64,000 nucleotides of DNA from the NCBI GenBank assembly GCA_016192455.1, contig JACPUC010000003.1:1-64000 (forward strand), given 5' to 3'. The DNA is from Candidatus Tectimicrobiota bacterium. Lineage in GTDB: Bacteria > JACPUC01. Below the pieces are notes generated by a model. That model ran no database searches. It saw nothing but the letters and a program-made list of their open reading frames with translations, and was not told where the DNA came from. This document shows, in pieces, positions 34,971-44,052 of the stretch (position 1 is the first letter of the stretch; the number at the start of each line of letters is the position of its first letter). Made by a program: the position numbers and the translations under genes.

Positions 34971-36626
34971 ATGATGCTCATGCTCCTTACCGGCGGACAG
35001 GCAGTCGTTCACACCTTATACCAGGAAGGTGTCCGGTGCGTCTTCGGCATTCCGGGTGTCCACAACCTCGCCATCTATGACGCCCTGGCGGAGTTCCCGG
35101 ACCTGCAGCACTTCGTGACGCGGCATGAGCAGGGGGCGGCGTTCATGGCGGATGGCTACGCCCGGGCGAGCGGCAAGGTAGGGGTGGTGCTCGTGACCAC
35201 CGGCCCGGGCGCCCTGAACACCTTGACCCCGGCGCTCGAGGCGTACGGCTGCTCCTCGCCGGTGCTCATCATCTCCAGTCAGATCACCTCGAAGTATCAT
35301 GGGCAGGGCAAGGGGCTCTTGCACGAGGTGGAAAACCAGCTTGCGATGTTCAGGCCGGTGACCGCCCAGCAGCGCTACGTCGACGAGGTGGCGGCGATTC
35401 CGGAAACGATCCACGAGCTGCTGCACGGCATGCGCGCCGGCCGGCCGCGCCCGGCCTACCTCGAGATTCCATTCGACGTGCTGAACAAGGAGGCGGAGGT
35501 CGATCTCGGCAGGCCGCGCGAGGTGATCCGCCCCGCCGCCACCGCGGCGGAGGTGCGGGCCATCGTCGAGGCCCTGCGCGGCGCGGAGCGCCCGCTCATC
35601 GTCTGTGGCGGCGGCGTCATCTCCTCCGGCGGCACGTCCGAGCTGCTCGCCCTGCTCGAGCTGGTGCCCGCCGCCGTCACCACCTCGCTCAACGGGCGCG
35701 GCGCCATCCCCGAGGACCATCCCCTGGCCTGCGGAGCGCTTGTGGCGCAGGCGCCGATCAAGGAGTATCTCGCCAGCTGCGATTTCGTGCTGGCCCTGGG
35801 GACGAAGTTCTGCGATCGCTCCACGCAGACCTGGACGACGCCGTACTCGAAGAACCTCATCCACGTCAACATCGATGCCGGCGAGTTCAACAAGAACTAC
35901 CCCTGCCGGCTCGGCGTGGCCGCCGACGCCGCCACGGTGTTGCGGCAGGTGCGCGGGGAACTTGAGGGGAAGGCGGTGGCCGCCAGCCGCGAGGTGGAGA
36001 AAGAGATCAGCAGCCGCAAGAGGGAGGTGTTCGCCGCCTTGCGCGAGGAGCACCCCACCGTCGACGCGGCGCTGCGCGACCTGCGCCAGGCGCTGCCGCG
36101 CGAGTCCTGCCTGGTGATGGATATGACCCTCCTGAGCTACTGGTGCCGCACGCACTACGAGGTCTACGGGCCGAGCACGTTCGTGCAGCCCATCGGCAGC
36201 GGCACCTTGGGAGCGGCGCTGCCGCTTGCCATCGGCGCCAAAATCGCCCGCCCCGAGCGGCAGGTGTTCGTCGTCTGCGGTGATGGCGGCTTCCTCTTCA
36301 CCTGCCAGGAGTACGCCACGGCTCTGCGCTATGGCTTGGAGCTCCCGATCCTGCTCTTCAACGACAACAAGTACGGCGCCATCGAGTGGTTCCAGCAGAA
36401 CCGCTACGACCGCGTCGTTGACGCCACGCTGGCGAACCCCGATTTCATGAAGTTTGCCGACGCCTTCGGCGTGGAAGGGGTGCGCATTTCATCCCTGCAT
36501 GAGCTGCCGGGGGCCATTCGCTTCGCCGCCAGGAAAGGGGGACCGGTCATCATTGAGACCTCGATCAGCTTCGAACCGCCGTGGGACCCCGCAAGCCTGC
36601 GACCGAAGAAACGCGTCGCCTCCTGA
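34971..36626 (+). CDS. thiamine-diphosphate enzyme, acetolactate-synthase-like
   Basis: 551 residues with three ThDP domains: catalytic Glu in RHEQGAAFMADGYARASGK, the central domain, and the cofactor motif GDGGFLFTCQEYATAL with NDNKYG. The family includes acetolactate synthase, benzoylformate decarboxylase and similar 2-oxoacid enzymes. No regulatory subunit (IlvH/IlvN) gene is next to it, arguing against the main biosynthetic synthase. ATG 34971 follows GAAGG; ATG 34980 is also possible. Confidence 0.88.
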   Translation: MMLMLLTGGQAVVHTLYQEGVRCVFGIPGVHNLAIYDALAEFPDLQHFVTRHEQGAAFMADGYARASGKVGVVLVTTGPGALNTLTPALEAYGCSSPVLIISSQITSKYHGQGKGLLHEVENQLAMFRPVTAQQRYVDEVAAIPETIHELLHGMRAGRPRPAYLEIPFDVLNKEAEVDLGRPREVIRPAATAAEVRAIVEALRGAERPLIVCGGGVISSGGTSELLALLELVPAAVTTSLNGRGAIPEDHPLACGALVAQAPIKEYLASCDFVLALGTKFCDRSTQTWTTPYSKNLIHVNIDAGEFNKNYPCRLGVAADAATVLRQVRGELEGKAVAASREVEKEISSRKREVFAALREEHPTVDAALRDLRQALPRESCLVMDMTLLSYWCRTHYEVYGPSTFVQPIGSGTLGAALPLAIGAKIARPERQVFVVCGDGGFLFTCQEYATALRYGLELPILLFNDNKYGAIEWFQQNRYDRVVDATLANPDFMKFADAFGVEGVRISSLHELPGAIRFAARKGGPVIIETSISFEPPWDPASLRPKKRVAS

Positions 36627-36672
36627 GGCGATTCGGGGCTGTCGCGGGGGAGCGCCGCGGGGGTGGTGGCGC

Positions 36673-37581
36673 GTGCGTGCAGGCCCTGCCTCGGAAAGAG
36701 AGCGCGAGCGCAGGTCCGCCGTTGGAGGTCTGCCCCTCCTGGGACTGGCGCTCCTCGTGGCGGCGGTCTTGCCGGTTGCCGCGGCGGCTGACGAGCCGCT
36801 GGTGCTCAAACCCGAGGACGCCGCCATCCTGCCGCTGGCGGCGATGCCGATCGAGCTGCGCCAGCGCGTCACCTTTGTCGTCGTCAAGCGCACCCTGCGG
36901 CGCGTCATGACGAGCGAGCCGTTCGCCAGCTCCCTGGAGGGATACACCTTCCTCCTCGACCACCTGCCGCTGGCGGCGCGCCTCGCCGCGGCCCTGGCGA
37001 TCGACCGCTACCGCATCGAGGCGACGGCGCCCGGGCAGTTCTTCGGGGATGACCAGAGCGGCCTGACGGGGAACTTCACGGTGGCCTACCAGGCCACCGG
37101 CAGGCGTATTTACTATGGCGAGGGGGTCTATGTAGGCGCGCTGCTGCCGAGGATGTCCGGACGCACCGTCATGGTGTTGGAGTTCCACCCCATCGAGCGC
37201 CAGGGGCGACCCTTCGTGGAGACCCGGCTGACGGTCTATCTGCGCCTCGAGCAGCGCCCCCTGCGGTACCTCTTGAAACCGCTGCTGCCGTTGGTGAGCG
37301 GCCTGGTGAATCGCAAGCTGAGCCGCTTCCTCACGGCGGCGCGGCGCCTGAGCGAAGCGCTGGCCGCGGAGCCGCGCCAGACCTGGCGGGAGGTCCAGCA
37401 GAGCCAGACGCTGAGCGAGGCCGACAAGCGCTGTGTGCGGCAACTCCTGAGCCGTCTGCCCGGCGCCGGCGACCTCGCCGCGGCCGCCGAGGAGGTGGAC
37501 TCCCCTAGTGATGAAGCGCCGTATCCCGAGGCCGCGGGCAACTCCGCCGCGGCAGCGGATGCTTGCGCGGCATCGCCGTAG
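36673..37581 (+). CDS. exported hypothetical protein
   Basis: About 302 residues from a GTG at 36673 (start uncertain). A signal peptide is clear: LPLLGLALLVAAVLPVAAAA before DEP. The mature part is mixed alpha/beta with a repeated YxATGxRIYYGEG-like strand region and an Ala-rich C-terminal tail. No family recognised. It begins 46 bases after the ThDP enzyme gene and precedes the DUF2007 gene in the same direction; likely periplasmic or outer-membrane associated. Confidence 0.6.
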   Translation: MRAGPASERERERRSAVGGLPLLGLALLVAAVLPVAAAADEPLVLKPEDAAILPLAAMPIELRQRVTFVVVKRTLRRVMTSEPFASSLEGYTFLLDHLPLAARLAAALAIDRYRIEATAPGQFFGDDQSGLTGNFTVAYQATGRRIYYGEGVYVGALLPRMSGRTVMVLEFHPIERQGRPFVETRLTVYLRLEQRPLRYLLKPLLPLVSGLVNRKLSRFLTAARRLSEALAAEPRQTWREVQQSQTLSEADKRCVRQLLSRLPGAGDLAAAAEEVDSPSDEAPYPEAAGNSAAAADACAASP

Positions 37582-37657
37582 GAGGCCGCGCCGCGCTGGG
37601 CGCCGGGTCCCGTCCGCGTTCGTCGAACGCCGCCATGGAGGCGCGGCAGGAGGGGAG

Positions 37658-37924
37658 ATGGCCAGGTTGTTCAAGAAGTCACGCCTCGACGCCTACCGCT
37701 GCTGGGTGCCGATCTTCCGCACCCAGAACGCCGTGGAGGCCCATCTGGTGCGCGGCCTGCTGGAGGGCGAGGGGATCTCCTGCTGGGTGCGCTCGAAAGG
37801 GATCGCGCTCCTGCCGCTGACGGTGAACGGGCTCGGCGAGGTGGTGGTGTGCGTCGACGCCGCCGATCAGGAGGCCGGCCAGCGCATCCTGGACGACGTT
37901 CGCGGCGCTCCGCCGCATCCATAA
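37658..37924 (+). CDS. DUF2007 small protein
   Basis: 88 residues from an ATG preceded by AGGAGGGG. The body (WVPIFRTQNAVEAHLVRGLLEGEGISCWV ... GEVVVCVDAADQEAGQRIL) matches DUF2007, a small ferredoxin-like-fold domain sometimes called putative signal-transducing protein. Biochemical role unknown. Same direction as the exported protein gene, 76 bases downstream. Confidence 0.75.
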   Translation: MARLFKKSRLDAYRCWVPIFRTQNAVEAHLVRGLLEGEGISCWVRSKGIALLPLTVNGLGEVVVCVDAADQEAGQRILDDVRGAPPHP

Positions 37925-38032
37925 GCCGACACCCGGGTGGGCGCGCCGCCGCTCTCGACAGCGCTGCCTCGTGGGTGGGCAGTTTAGAGCAGGCCGTGGC
38001 GCCGCAAGAAGTTAGCTCATGCATAGGGCGGC

Positions 38033-38066
38033 TTCTCCACACTTCATGCACAAGACGTGTGGAGAA
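38033..38066. terminator. 10-bp perfect hairpin
   Basis: TTCTCCACAC and GTGTGGAGAA enclose a 14-base loop; just after it comes a second C6/G6 hairpin (about 38066-38092). Together they may end the transcript of the upstream genes, though there is no T-run. Confidence 0.4.
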
Positions 38067-38109
38067 CCCCCCACGCCCCTGGGGGGCTCCTGCGGCGTGT
38101 CCGGCGTGA

Positions 38110-38139
38110 TTGACGGCGCGGCAGCCGCAAGAGTATAGT
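38110..38139 (+). promoter_or_regulatory. sigma-70 promoter
   Basis: TTGACG (38110-38115), 18-base spacer, TATAGT (38134-38139), about 80 bases before the next start codon. A good match for a GC-rich genome. Confidence 0.55.
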
Positions 38140-38217
38140 GAGGTCTCTCCGAGGAAGAGTGCGTGGGTTCAAGCGCAAGGGAAGGTTTCCGGCTGGCGTC
38201 CGAGGAAGGAGCGCACC

Positions 38218-38607
38218 ATGCCAGACGATAGTAAGTATCCCAAGGACCTCGAGGAGCTGTCGAAGGCGATCAGCAAAGCCATCATGAACTCGGAGGATGT
38301 GCGCCACACCCTCTATCGCCTGCACCGCCAGCGTCTCGTTGGCCCGGAAAGCTTCCTGGCCCTCGTCCTGCGCATGCATGACCTGGTGGACCTGGTGGAG
38401 GGCGCGGCGACAAAGAGCCGCGGCGCACCCGGCACGGGGGGAAAGAAGACGACGCGTCGCACCGTCAGGAGTCGGCGCAAAAACGTCGATCCCCAGCTCG
38501 TCGATGGACGGAAACTCTCGCCAAGCGAGCTGGCCTTTCTCGAGTACTGCCAGAAGCGGTTCGATGAGACGGCCTGGTTGCGCGAGCAGCGGCTGCGGCT
38601 TGAGTGA
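38218..38607 (+). CDS. hypothetical helical protein
   Basis: 129 residues from an ATG preceded by GGAAGGA. The N-terminal half is helical (DLEELSKAISKAIMNSEDVRH), the middle is a basic linker (KKTTRRTVRSRRK), and the end is helical again. No family recognised, but composition, start signal and promoter support a real gene. It lies upstream of the HIT and larE genes in the same direction. Confidence 0.6.
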   Translation: MPDDSKYPKDLEELSKAISKAIMNSEDVRHTLYRLHRQRLVGPESFLALVLRMHDLVDLVEGAATKSRGAPGTGGKKTTRRTVRSRRKNVDPQLVDGRKLSPSELAFLEYCQKRFDETAWLREQRLRLE

Positions 38608-38731
38608 GGCATGGCGACCCAACCCGACCATGCCGCGAGGCACGGGACGCGGCGGCCGGGGTGCGGCGCGGGAAGGGCCGCGGGCGGCGCCGCGAGGTGG
38701 GCGCCACCCCTGGGGCGCGCGGCAGGCGTGG

Positions 38732-39085
38732 ATGACGCGCATGCGTGACTGTATCTTCTGCCGCATCATCGAAGGGAACCTGCCGGCGAGCCGCGTCTAC
38801 GAAGATGAGACTCTGATCGCGATTGAGGACGTACACCCTCAGGCCCCGACCCACCTCCTCATCATTCCACGCCAGCACCTGGCGACGGCGCAGGACTTCG
38901 ACTCCAGCCACCGTCAGCTCATCGGCAGCGTCTTCCTGGCGGCCAAGCGGCTCGCGGAGGAGCGCGGGGTGGCGGAACAGGGCTATCGCGTGGTGCTGAA
39001 CTGCAATCGAGCCGGCGGCCAGACGGTCTTCCACGTCCACTTCCATCTGCTGGCGGGACGTCCGATGCGCTGGCCACCGGGATAA
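38732..39085 (+). CDS. hinT: HIT-family (HinT-like) nucleotide phosphoramidase
   Basis: 117 residues, CIFCRIIEGNLPASRVYED at the start and the HIT triad HVHFHLLAG near the end. The Cys pair at the N-terminus is typical of bacterial HinT. It hydrolyses adenosine phosphoramidates. Start could be ATG 38732 or 38741. Its stop is 13 bases before larE, suggesting one transcript. Confidence 0.92.
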   Translation: MTRMRDCIFCRIIEGNLPASRVYEDETLIAIEDVHPQAPTHLLIIPRQHLATAQDFDSSHRQLIGSVFLAAKRLAEERGVAEQGYRVVLNCNRAGGQTVFHVHFHLLAGRPMRWPPG

Positions 39086-39098
39086 GGAGCCGGCCACC

Positions 39099-39920
39099 GT
39101 GGACGCGGCTGTGCGGGAGAAGTACGAACGCCTGCGGCGCACCGTCGCCGAGATGGCGAGTGTGGTGGTGGCGTATTCCGGGGGGGTGGACAGCGCCCTC
39201 GTCGCGGCGCTGGCCCAGCAGGAGCTTGGCGATCAGGCGCTGGCCGTCACCGCCGTCTCCCCCTCCTATCCATCGTCCGAGCGCCAGGAGAGCGCAGCGC
39301 TGGCGCGGCGACTGGGGATCGCGCATCGCTGCATCGAAACGCGCGAGATGGAGAACCCATCCTACACCGCCAACGCGCCGAACCGCTGCTACCACTGCAA
39401 GAGCGAGCTCTACGAGGCGCTTACCGCCCTGGCGCGGCGCGAGGGGTACGCTTGGGTGGCCGATGGCTTCAACGCCGACGACCGGGGGGACTATCGCCCC
39501 GGGGCGCAGGCGGGGCGCGAGCGCGGCGTGCGCAGCCCCCTCCAGGAGGCCGAGCTGGGGAAGGCCGAGATTCGCCTCATGGCGCGCGAGCTGAAGTTGC
39601 CGGTGTGGGACAAGCCGGCCCTGGCGTGCCTGTCGTCGCGCCTGCCGTATGGGCAGGTGATCACCCTCGAGAAGCTGTCGCGGGTGGATCAGGCCGAGTC
39701 GTTCCTGCGGCAGCTCGGCCTGCGGCAGCTCCGGGTGCGCCACCATGACACCGTGGCCCGCATCGAGGTGGAGCCGGCGGAGATGCCGCGCCTCATCGAG
39801 CCGGGCGTCGCGGCGCTGGTCGTCGAACGCCTGAAGGCGCTCGGGTTCGCCTATGTGACCCTCGACCTGCAAGGGTTCCGCTCCGGCAGTCTGAACGAAA
39901 CGTTGCCCCCGCGGACGTAA
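39099..39920 (+). CDS. larE: LarE, ATP-dependent sacrificial sulfur transferase
   Basis: 273 residues from a GTG. PP-loop SGGVDSALVA binds ATP; the NRCYHCKSELY block contains a Cys pair; ALACLSSRLPYG is typical of LarE. LarE adenylates the nicotinic-acid-derived precursor and donates sulfur to form the nickel-pincer nucleotide cofactor of lactate racemase and relatives. A LarC-like gene lies 320 bases downstream, supporting this role. LarB and a LarA enzyme are not in the window. Confidence 0.92.
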   Translation: MDAAVREKYERLRRTVAEMASVVVAYSGGVDSALVAALAQQELGDQALAVTAVSPSYPSSERQESAALARRLGIAHRCIETREMENPSYTANAPNRCYHCKSELYEALTALARREGYAWVADGFNADDRGDYRPGAQAGRERGVRSPLQEAELGKAEIRLMARELKLPVWDKPALACLSSRLPYGQVITLEKLSRVDQAESFLRQLGLRQLRVRHHDTVARIEVEPAEMPRLIEPGVAALVVERLKALGFAYVTLDLQGFRSGSLNETLPPRT

Positions 39921-40240
39921 CACCCTACCCGGCATGCCATGCAGGAAACGCCACGGCGGGCGGAGGCGCCGGCGCCGTGAGGTGTTCCATCGGCGCCCGC
40001 GCTGGTCGCCGGTTCACGTCTCAGGGTCCCGGACGGAGCCCCGCATCCCCTTGCCCGCCGCATCTTCGTGAGTGGCCCCCGCGTGCGAGGAGCGAGGGAA
40101 TCTGCGTAAATCTGCGTAATCTGTGGATGCGAGTGGCCCCCGCGGGCGGTGATCGGACCTGCGGGAGAGCGCCAGGCCCTCTCTGGGGGCGTCGGCAGGG
40201 CGTCGGTCGATGGCGGCGGCGAGGGAACAGAGAGGTTGCG
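39921..40240. other. spacer with a short dispersed repeat
   Basis: About 320 bases without a gene. At about 40096-40128 two imperfect copies of a TCTGCGTAA unit are followed by CTGTGGAT. I recognise this as a short sequence that turns up between genes in many unrelated environmental genomes; its origin is unclear. Confidence 0.4.
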
Positions 40241-40705
40241 GTGCAGCGTCAACCCATTGTCGTGATCGAGGCGACCCTCGACGATCTGAACCCGGAGGTG
40301 TACGAGTACGTCATCGAACGCCTCTTCGAGTGCGGCGCCCGCGACGTCTTCCTGCAGCCGGTGATCATGAAGAAATCGCGGCCCGGCACCACGCTGACGG
40401 TGCTCTGCGAGGCCCCGCAGGTGGAGACGCTGGCGGCGCTCATCCTCACCGAGACCACCACCCTCGGCGTGCGCTGGCGCACCGAGGAGCGCTTCGTGGC
40501 GGAGCGGCGCACCGAGTCGGTGTCGCTGCGGGGCGGCAGGGTGCGGGTGAAGCTTGCGGAAGTGGACGGCCGGGTGATCAACGCGGCGCCGGAGTACGAG
40601 GACTGCAAGCTGCTCGCCCGGAGCAGCGGCCGGCCGCTGAAGCTGATCCTCGACGAGGCGCGGAGCACGGCGTGGCGGCGGTTCGGCGCGGAGTCGCAGG
40701 CGTAG
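40241..40705 (+). CDS. larC: LarC C-terminal (LarC2-like) nickel-insertion domain protein
   Basis: 154 residues from a GTG after AGAGAGG. IEATLDDLNPEVYEYVIERLFE, GARDVFLQPVIMKKSRPGTTLTVLC and the TTTLGVRWR and NAAPEYEDC blocks match the C-terminal domain of LarC, the CTP-dependent enzyme that puts nickel into the pincer cofactor. The N-terminal LarC1 domain (about 250 residues) is absent here. In Lactobacillus the full protein is made by ribosomal frameshifting; here no LarC1 frame lies upstream, so this is a stand-alone version. Confidence 0.85.
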   Translation: MQRQPIVVIEATLDDLNPEVYEYVIERLFECGARDVFLQPVIMKKSRPGTTLTVLCEAPQVETLAALILTETTTLGVRWRTEERFVAERRTESVSLRGGRVRVKLAEVDGRVINAAPEYEDCKLLARSSGRPLKLILDEARSTAWRRFGAESQA

Positions 40706-40811
40706 GGGCGGGCCGCGCCGCCAGGTGCGAACCGGAGGAGCGCCCGCGGCGTTCCGCGCTCGGTGTTGATGCGGGGGATGCCGGCTCCTCCCCTCTCCCA
40801 CGGATCGACCC

Positions 40812-42236
40812 ATGAGCGGGCAACCCGACACGGCAGCGGCGGCGAAGCCGGCAAAGCTCTGGGGCGGCCGCTTCAGCGAGGCGACGCACCCGAGCGTCGA
40901 GGCGTTCACCGCCTCGATCAGCTTCGATGCGCGCCTGGCGCCCTACGACCTGCGGGGCAGCATGGCCCACGCCCGCATGCTGGGCCGCTGCGGCATCATC
41001 ACGGACGAGGAGGCGCGGACCCTTATCGCGGGCCTGCAGGCCATCGCCGCGGAGGTCGAGCGGGGCGAGTTCACCTTCCGGCCGGAGCTGGAGGACGTGC
41101 ACATGAACATCGAGCACGCCCTCGCCGAGCGGCTCGGCCCGGTCGCCGGCAAGCTGCACACCGCCCGCAGCCGCAATGACCAGGTGGCGCTCGATGTCCG
41201 TCTCTACCTACGGCAGGCGTTGGATGAGCTGCGCGCCGCCCTGCGACGCCTGCAGGAGGCGCTCCTGGCGCAGGCCCGGGCCCACGTCACGACGCTCATG
41301 CCGGGCTTCACCCACTTGCAGCACGCCCAGCCGGTGGTGCTGGCGCATCACCTTCTGGCCTACCTCGAGATGTTCGAGCGCGACCGGGCGCGTCTGGCCG
41401 ACTGCCGGGGCCGGGTGAACGTCCTGCCCCTGGGAAGCGGCGCCCTTGCCGGCACCTCGTTCCCTATCGATCGCGACTTCGTGGCGCGCGAGCTGGGGTT
41501 CGACGGGGTGAGCGCGAACAGCCTCGATGCGGTGAGCGACCGCGATTTCGCGGTCGAGGCGGCGGCCGCCGCGGCCCTCGTCATGGTGCACCTCAGCCGC
41601 TGGTGCGAGGAACTCGTCCTCTGGAGCAGCAGCGAGTTCCGCTTCGTCGAGCTGCCGGACGCCTTCTGCACCGGCAGCAGCATGATGCCGCAGAAGAAGA
41701 ATCCGGACGTGCCGGAGATCATCCGCGGCAAGGCGGGGCGGGTGTTCGGCGACCTCACGGCGCTGCTGACGCTGCTGAAGTCCCTGCCGCTCGCCTACAA
41801 CCGCGACCTGCAGGAGGACAAGCCGGCGCTCTTCGACGCCATGGACACCGTGACGGCGTGCACGCACCTGATGGCGCAGCTTGTGCCGGGGATCGCCTTC
41901 CGGCGCGAGCGCCTGGCCGCCGCCGCCGGCGAGGGCTTCACGGGCGCCACGGAGCTGGCGGATGCGCTGGTGCGGCGCGGTCTCCCCTTCCGCCAGGCGC
42001 ACGAGGCGGTGGGGAAGCTGGTGCGCCGCTGCATCGAGCAGGACCGCAGGCTCGAAGAGCTGACCCTCGAGGAGCTGCGGGCCGCCTCACCCCTCTTTGA
42101 CGAGGAGGCCCGGGAGGTGCTGCGACCGGAGGCGGCGGTGCGCGCCAAGGCGGTGACCGGCGGCACGGCGCCGGCTCGGGTGGCGGCCCGCCTGGACCTT
42201 CTGACCGCAACCTATGAGCGGGAGCGGGGGGCGTGA
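40812..42236 (+). CDS. argH: argininosuccinate lyase
   Basis: 474 residues. LWGGRFSEATHPSVEAF at the N-terminus, HTARSRNDQVALDVRLYLR, and the fumarase/lyase signature GSSMMPQKKNPDVPE carrying the catalytic Ser. It cleaves argininosuccinate to arginine and fumarate, the last step of arginine synthesis. Its stop is one base before the ATG of the small lipoprotein gene, then lysA, an order also common in proteobacteria. Confidence 0.96.
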   Translation: MSGQPDTAAAAKPAKLWGGRFSEATHPSVEAFTASISFDARLAPYDLRGSMAHARMLGRCGIITDEEARTLIAGLQAIAAEVERGEFTFRPELEDVHMNIEHALAERLGPVAGKLHTARSRNDQVALDVRLYLRQALDELRAALRRLQEALLAQARAHVTTLMPGFTHLQHAQPVVLAHHLLAYLEMFERDRARLADCRGRVNVLPLGSGALAGTSFPIDRDFVARELGFDGVSANSLDAVSDRDFAVEAAAAAALVMVHLSRWCEELVLWSSSEFRFVELPDAFCTGSSMMPQKKNPDVPEIIRGKAGRVFGDLTALLTLLKSLPLAYNRDLQEDKPALFDAMDTVTACTHLMAQLVPGIAFRRERLAAAAGEGFTGATELADALVRRGLPFRQAHEAVGKLVRRCIEQDRRLEELTLEELRAASPLFDEEAREVLRPEAAVRAKAVTGGTAPARVAARLDLLTATYERERGA

Positions 42237-42237
42237 G

Positions 42238-42480
42238 ATGCGACGACGCGCTGCGATGGTCCTGAGCGTGGTGCTCCTGATCGCCGGGCTGATGCTTTTG
42301 GGATGCGGCAAGAAGGGGCCGCCCCGGCCGCCCAAAGAGCCCACTCCCCCCGGCAGGTCGGGGCATGTCCCGGCGCCTTCCACCCTGCTGGCGCAACGCG
42401 CGGAACCTCGGCTGCCGACCGCGCAGTCCCCGCGCCGCGGCCTCTCGCCGGCAACGCCGGTGAGACAGGGTGGCGCCTAA
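42238..42480 (+). CDS. lptM: LptM (YifL)-like small lipoprotein
   Basis: 80 residues with a lipoprotein signal (LLIAGLMLLGC) and CGKKGPPRPP right after the lipid-anchored Cys, the hallmark of LptM/YifL, which stabilises the LptD lipopolysaccharide translocon. Its place between argH and lysA matches proteobacterial gene order. This implies an outer membrane with LPS. Confidence 0.8.
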   Translation: MRRRAAMVLSVVLLIAGLMLLGCGKKGPPRPPKEPTPPGRSGHVPAPSTLLAQRAEPRLPTAQSPRRGLSPATPVRQGGA

Positions 42481-42605
42481 CGCGCGGGGCGCTGGAGCGC
42501 GGCCGGGGGGCCTCTCCCGCGGCGTCAGGCCGCGACGCGGCGGCTGCCGAGCCAGACGCCCGGCTGCGGTTCCGGTGCCTCGGCGCAGAGTTCAGGAGTC
42601 AAACG

Positions 42606-43904
42606 GTGTCGAAGGTGACGGCCTGCGAGACGCTGCCGCAGGCGCCGGCTTTCTCCTATCGCGACGCCGAGCTGTGGTGCGAAGACGTGCCGCTGCGGCG
42701 TCTGGGCGAGGCGGTGGGGACGCCCGCCTACGTGTACAGCCACGCCTCGTTAGCGGCGAACTTCCACGCCTTCTCCAAGCCGTTCGCGGCTATCCCCCAC
42801 CTCATCTGCTTCGCCGTCAAGGCGAACGGCAACCTTGCCATTCTGCGCCTGTTGGGGAACGAAGGAGCGGGCGCCGACATCGTCTCCGGCGGCGAGCTCT
42901 TCCGCGCCGTGCGCGCCGGCATCGAGCCGCGGCGCATCGTCTTCTCCGGCGTCGGCAAAACCCACGCCGAGCTGCGCGCCGCCCTCGAGGCGGATATCCT
43001 CATGCTCAATATCGAGTCAGGGCAGGAGCTGCAGGCCTTGCAGGCGGCCGCCGCCGAGGTAGGGAGGAGCGCGCCGATCGCCCTGCGGGTGAACCCCGAC
43101 GTTGACCCGCAAACCCACCCCTACATCGCCACCGGCCTGAAGAAGAGCAAGTTCGGCCTGGCGCCGGAGGCGGCGCTGCAGCTCTACGCCGAGGCGACGC
43201 GGCTGCCAAATATCAGCGTCATCGGCATCCACATCCATATCGGCTCGCAGATCACCAGCGTGGGGCCCTTCTGCGAGGCCGTCGCCAAGGAGCTGGAGCT
43301 GGTGCGCCGGCTGCGCGAAAGCGGCATCGACCTCCACTACCTCGACATCGGCGGCGGCCTCGGCATTCAGTATGCCGACGAGGCGCCGCCGCGGCCCGAG
43401 GAGTTCGCGCAAGCCTTGGCGCCGCTCCTCAGCGATACGAACTGCACGCTCATCGTCGAGCCGGGCCGCGCCATCGTCGGCAACGCCGGGGTGCTCCTCA
43501 CCCGCGTCCTCTACGAGAAGGAGACCGCCGCGAAGCACTTCTACATCGTCGATGCGGCGATGAATGATCTGCTGCGCCCGAGCATCTACGGCGCCTACCA
43601 CGACATCCTGCCGGCGCAGCGGCGGCAGCGCGGCGACATCGTGGCGGATGTGGTGGGGCCGATCTGCGAAAGCGGCGACTTCCTGGCGCGCGACCGCCAC
43701 CTCGGCCGGCTCGACCAGGGCGAGCTGCTGGCGGTCCTCAGCGCCGGCGCCTACGGATTCTCCATGTCGTCGAACTACAATGCCCGTCCGCGCGTCGTCG
43801 AGGTGCTCGTGAAAGGGGATGAGTTCCACGTCATCCGCGAGCGCGAGACGTACGCCGACCTGGTCGCCGGCGAATGCATCCCCCCATTCCTGGAGCGCCC
43901 TTGA
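42606..43904 (+). CDS. lysA: diaminopimelate decarboxylase
   Basis: 432 residues from GTG 42606. PLP site HLICFAVKANGN (Lys about 75), SGGELFRAV, GLKKSKFG, HIHIGSQIT, the Gly-rich DIGGGLGI, EPGRAIVG, CESGDFLA and GAYGFSMSSNYNARPR. It makes lysine from meso-diaminopimelate. It pairs logically with dapL, but a transferred methyltransferase gene now lies between them. Confidence 0.96.
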   Translation: MSKVTACETLPQAPAFSYRDAELWCEDVPLRRLGEAVGTPAYVYSHASLAANFHAFSKPFAAIPHLICFAVKANGNLAILRLLGNEGAGADIVSGGELFRAVRAGIEPRRIVFSGVGKTHAELRAALEADILMLNIESGQELQALQAAAAEVGRSAPIALRVNPDVDPQTHPYIATGLKKSKFGLAPEAALQLYAEATRLPNISVIGIHIHIGSQITSVGPFCEAVAKELELVRRLRESGIDLHYLDIGGGLGIQYADEAPPRPEEFAQALAPLLSDTNCTLIVEPGRAIVGNAGVLLTRVLYEKETAAKHFYIVDAAMNDLLRPSIYGAYHDILPAQRRQRGDIVADVVGPICESGDFLARDRHLGRLDQGELLAVLSAGAYGFSMSSNYNARPRVVEVLVKGDEFHVIRERETYADLVAGECIPPFLERP

Positions 43905-44052
43905 GGGCTGCGGGCGTGCGGGCGTGCCGCGGTTTCTCTCCGCATCCCCTCCAAGGACATTTACGGAATGTCTTAGATTACGGTAGGGTCTTATAGATTT
44001 GTCTGCTAGTCTATGCTATGCTTCATAAAACCTCAATATGAGGAGGCGGGCA

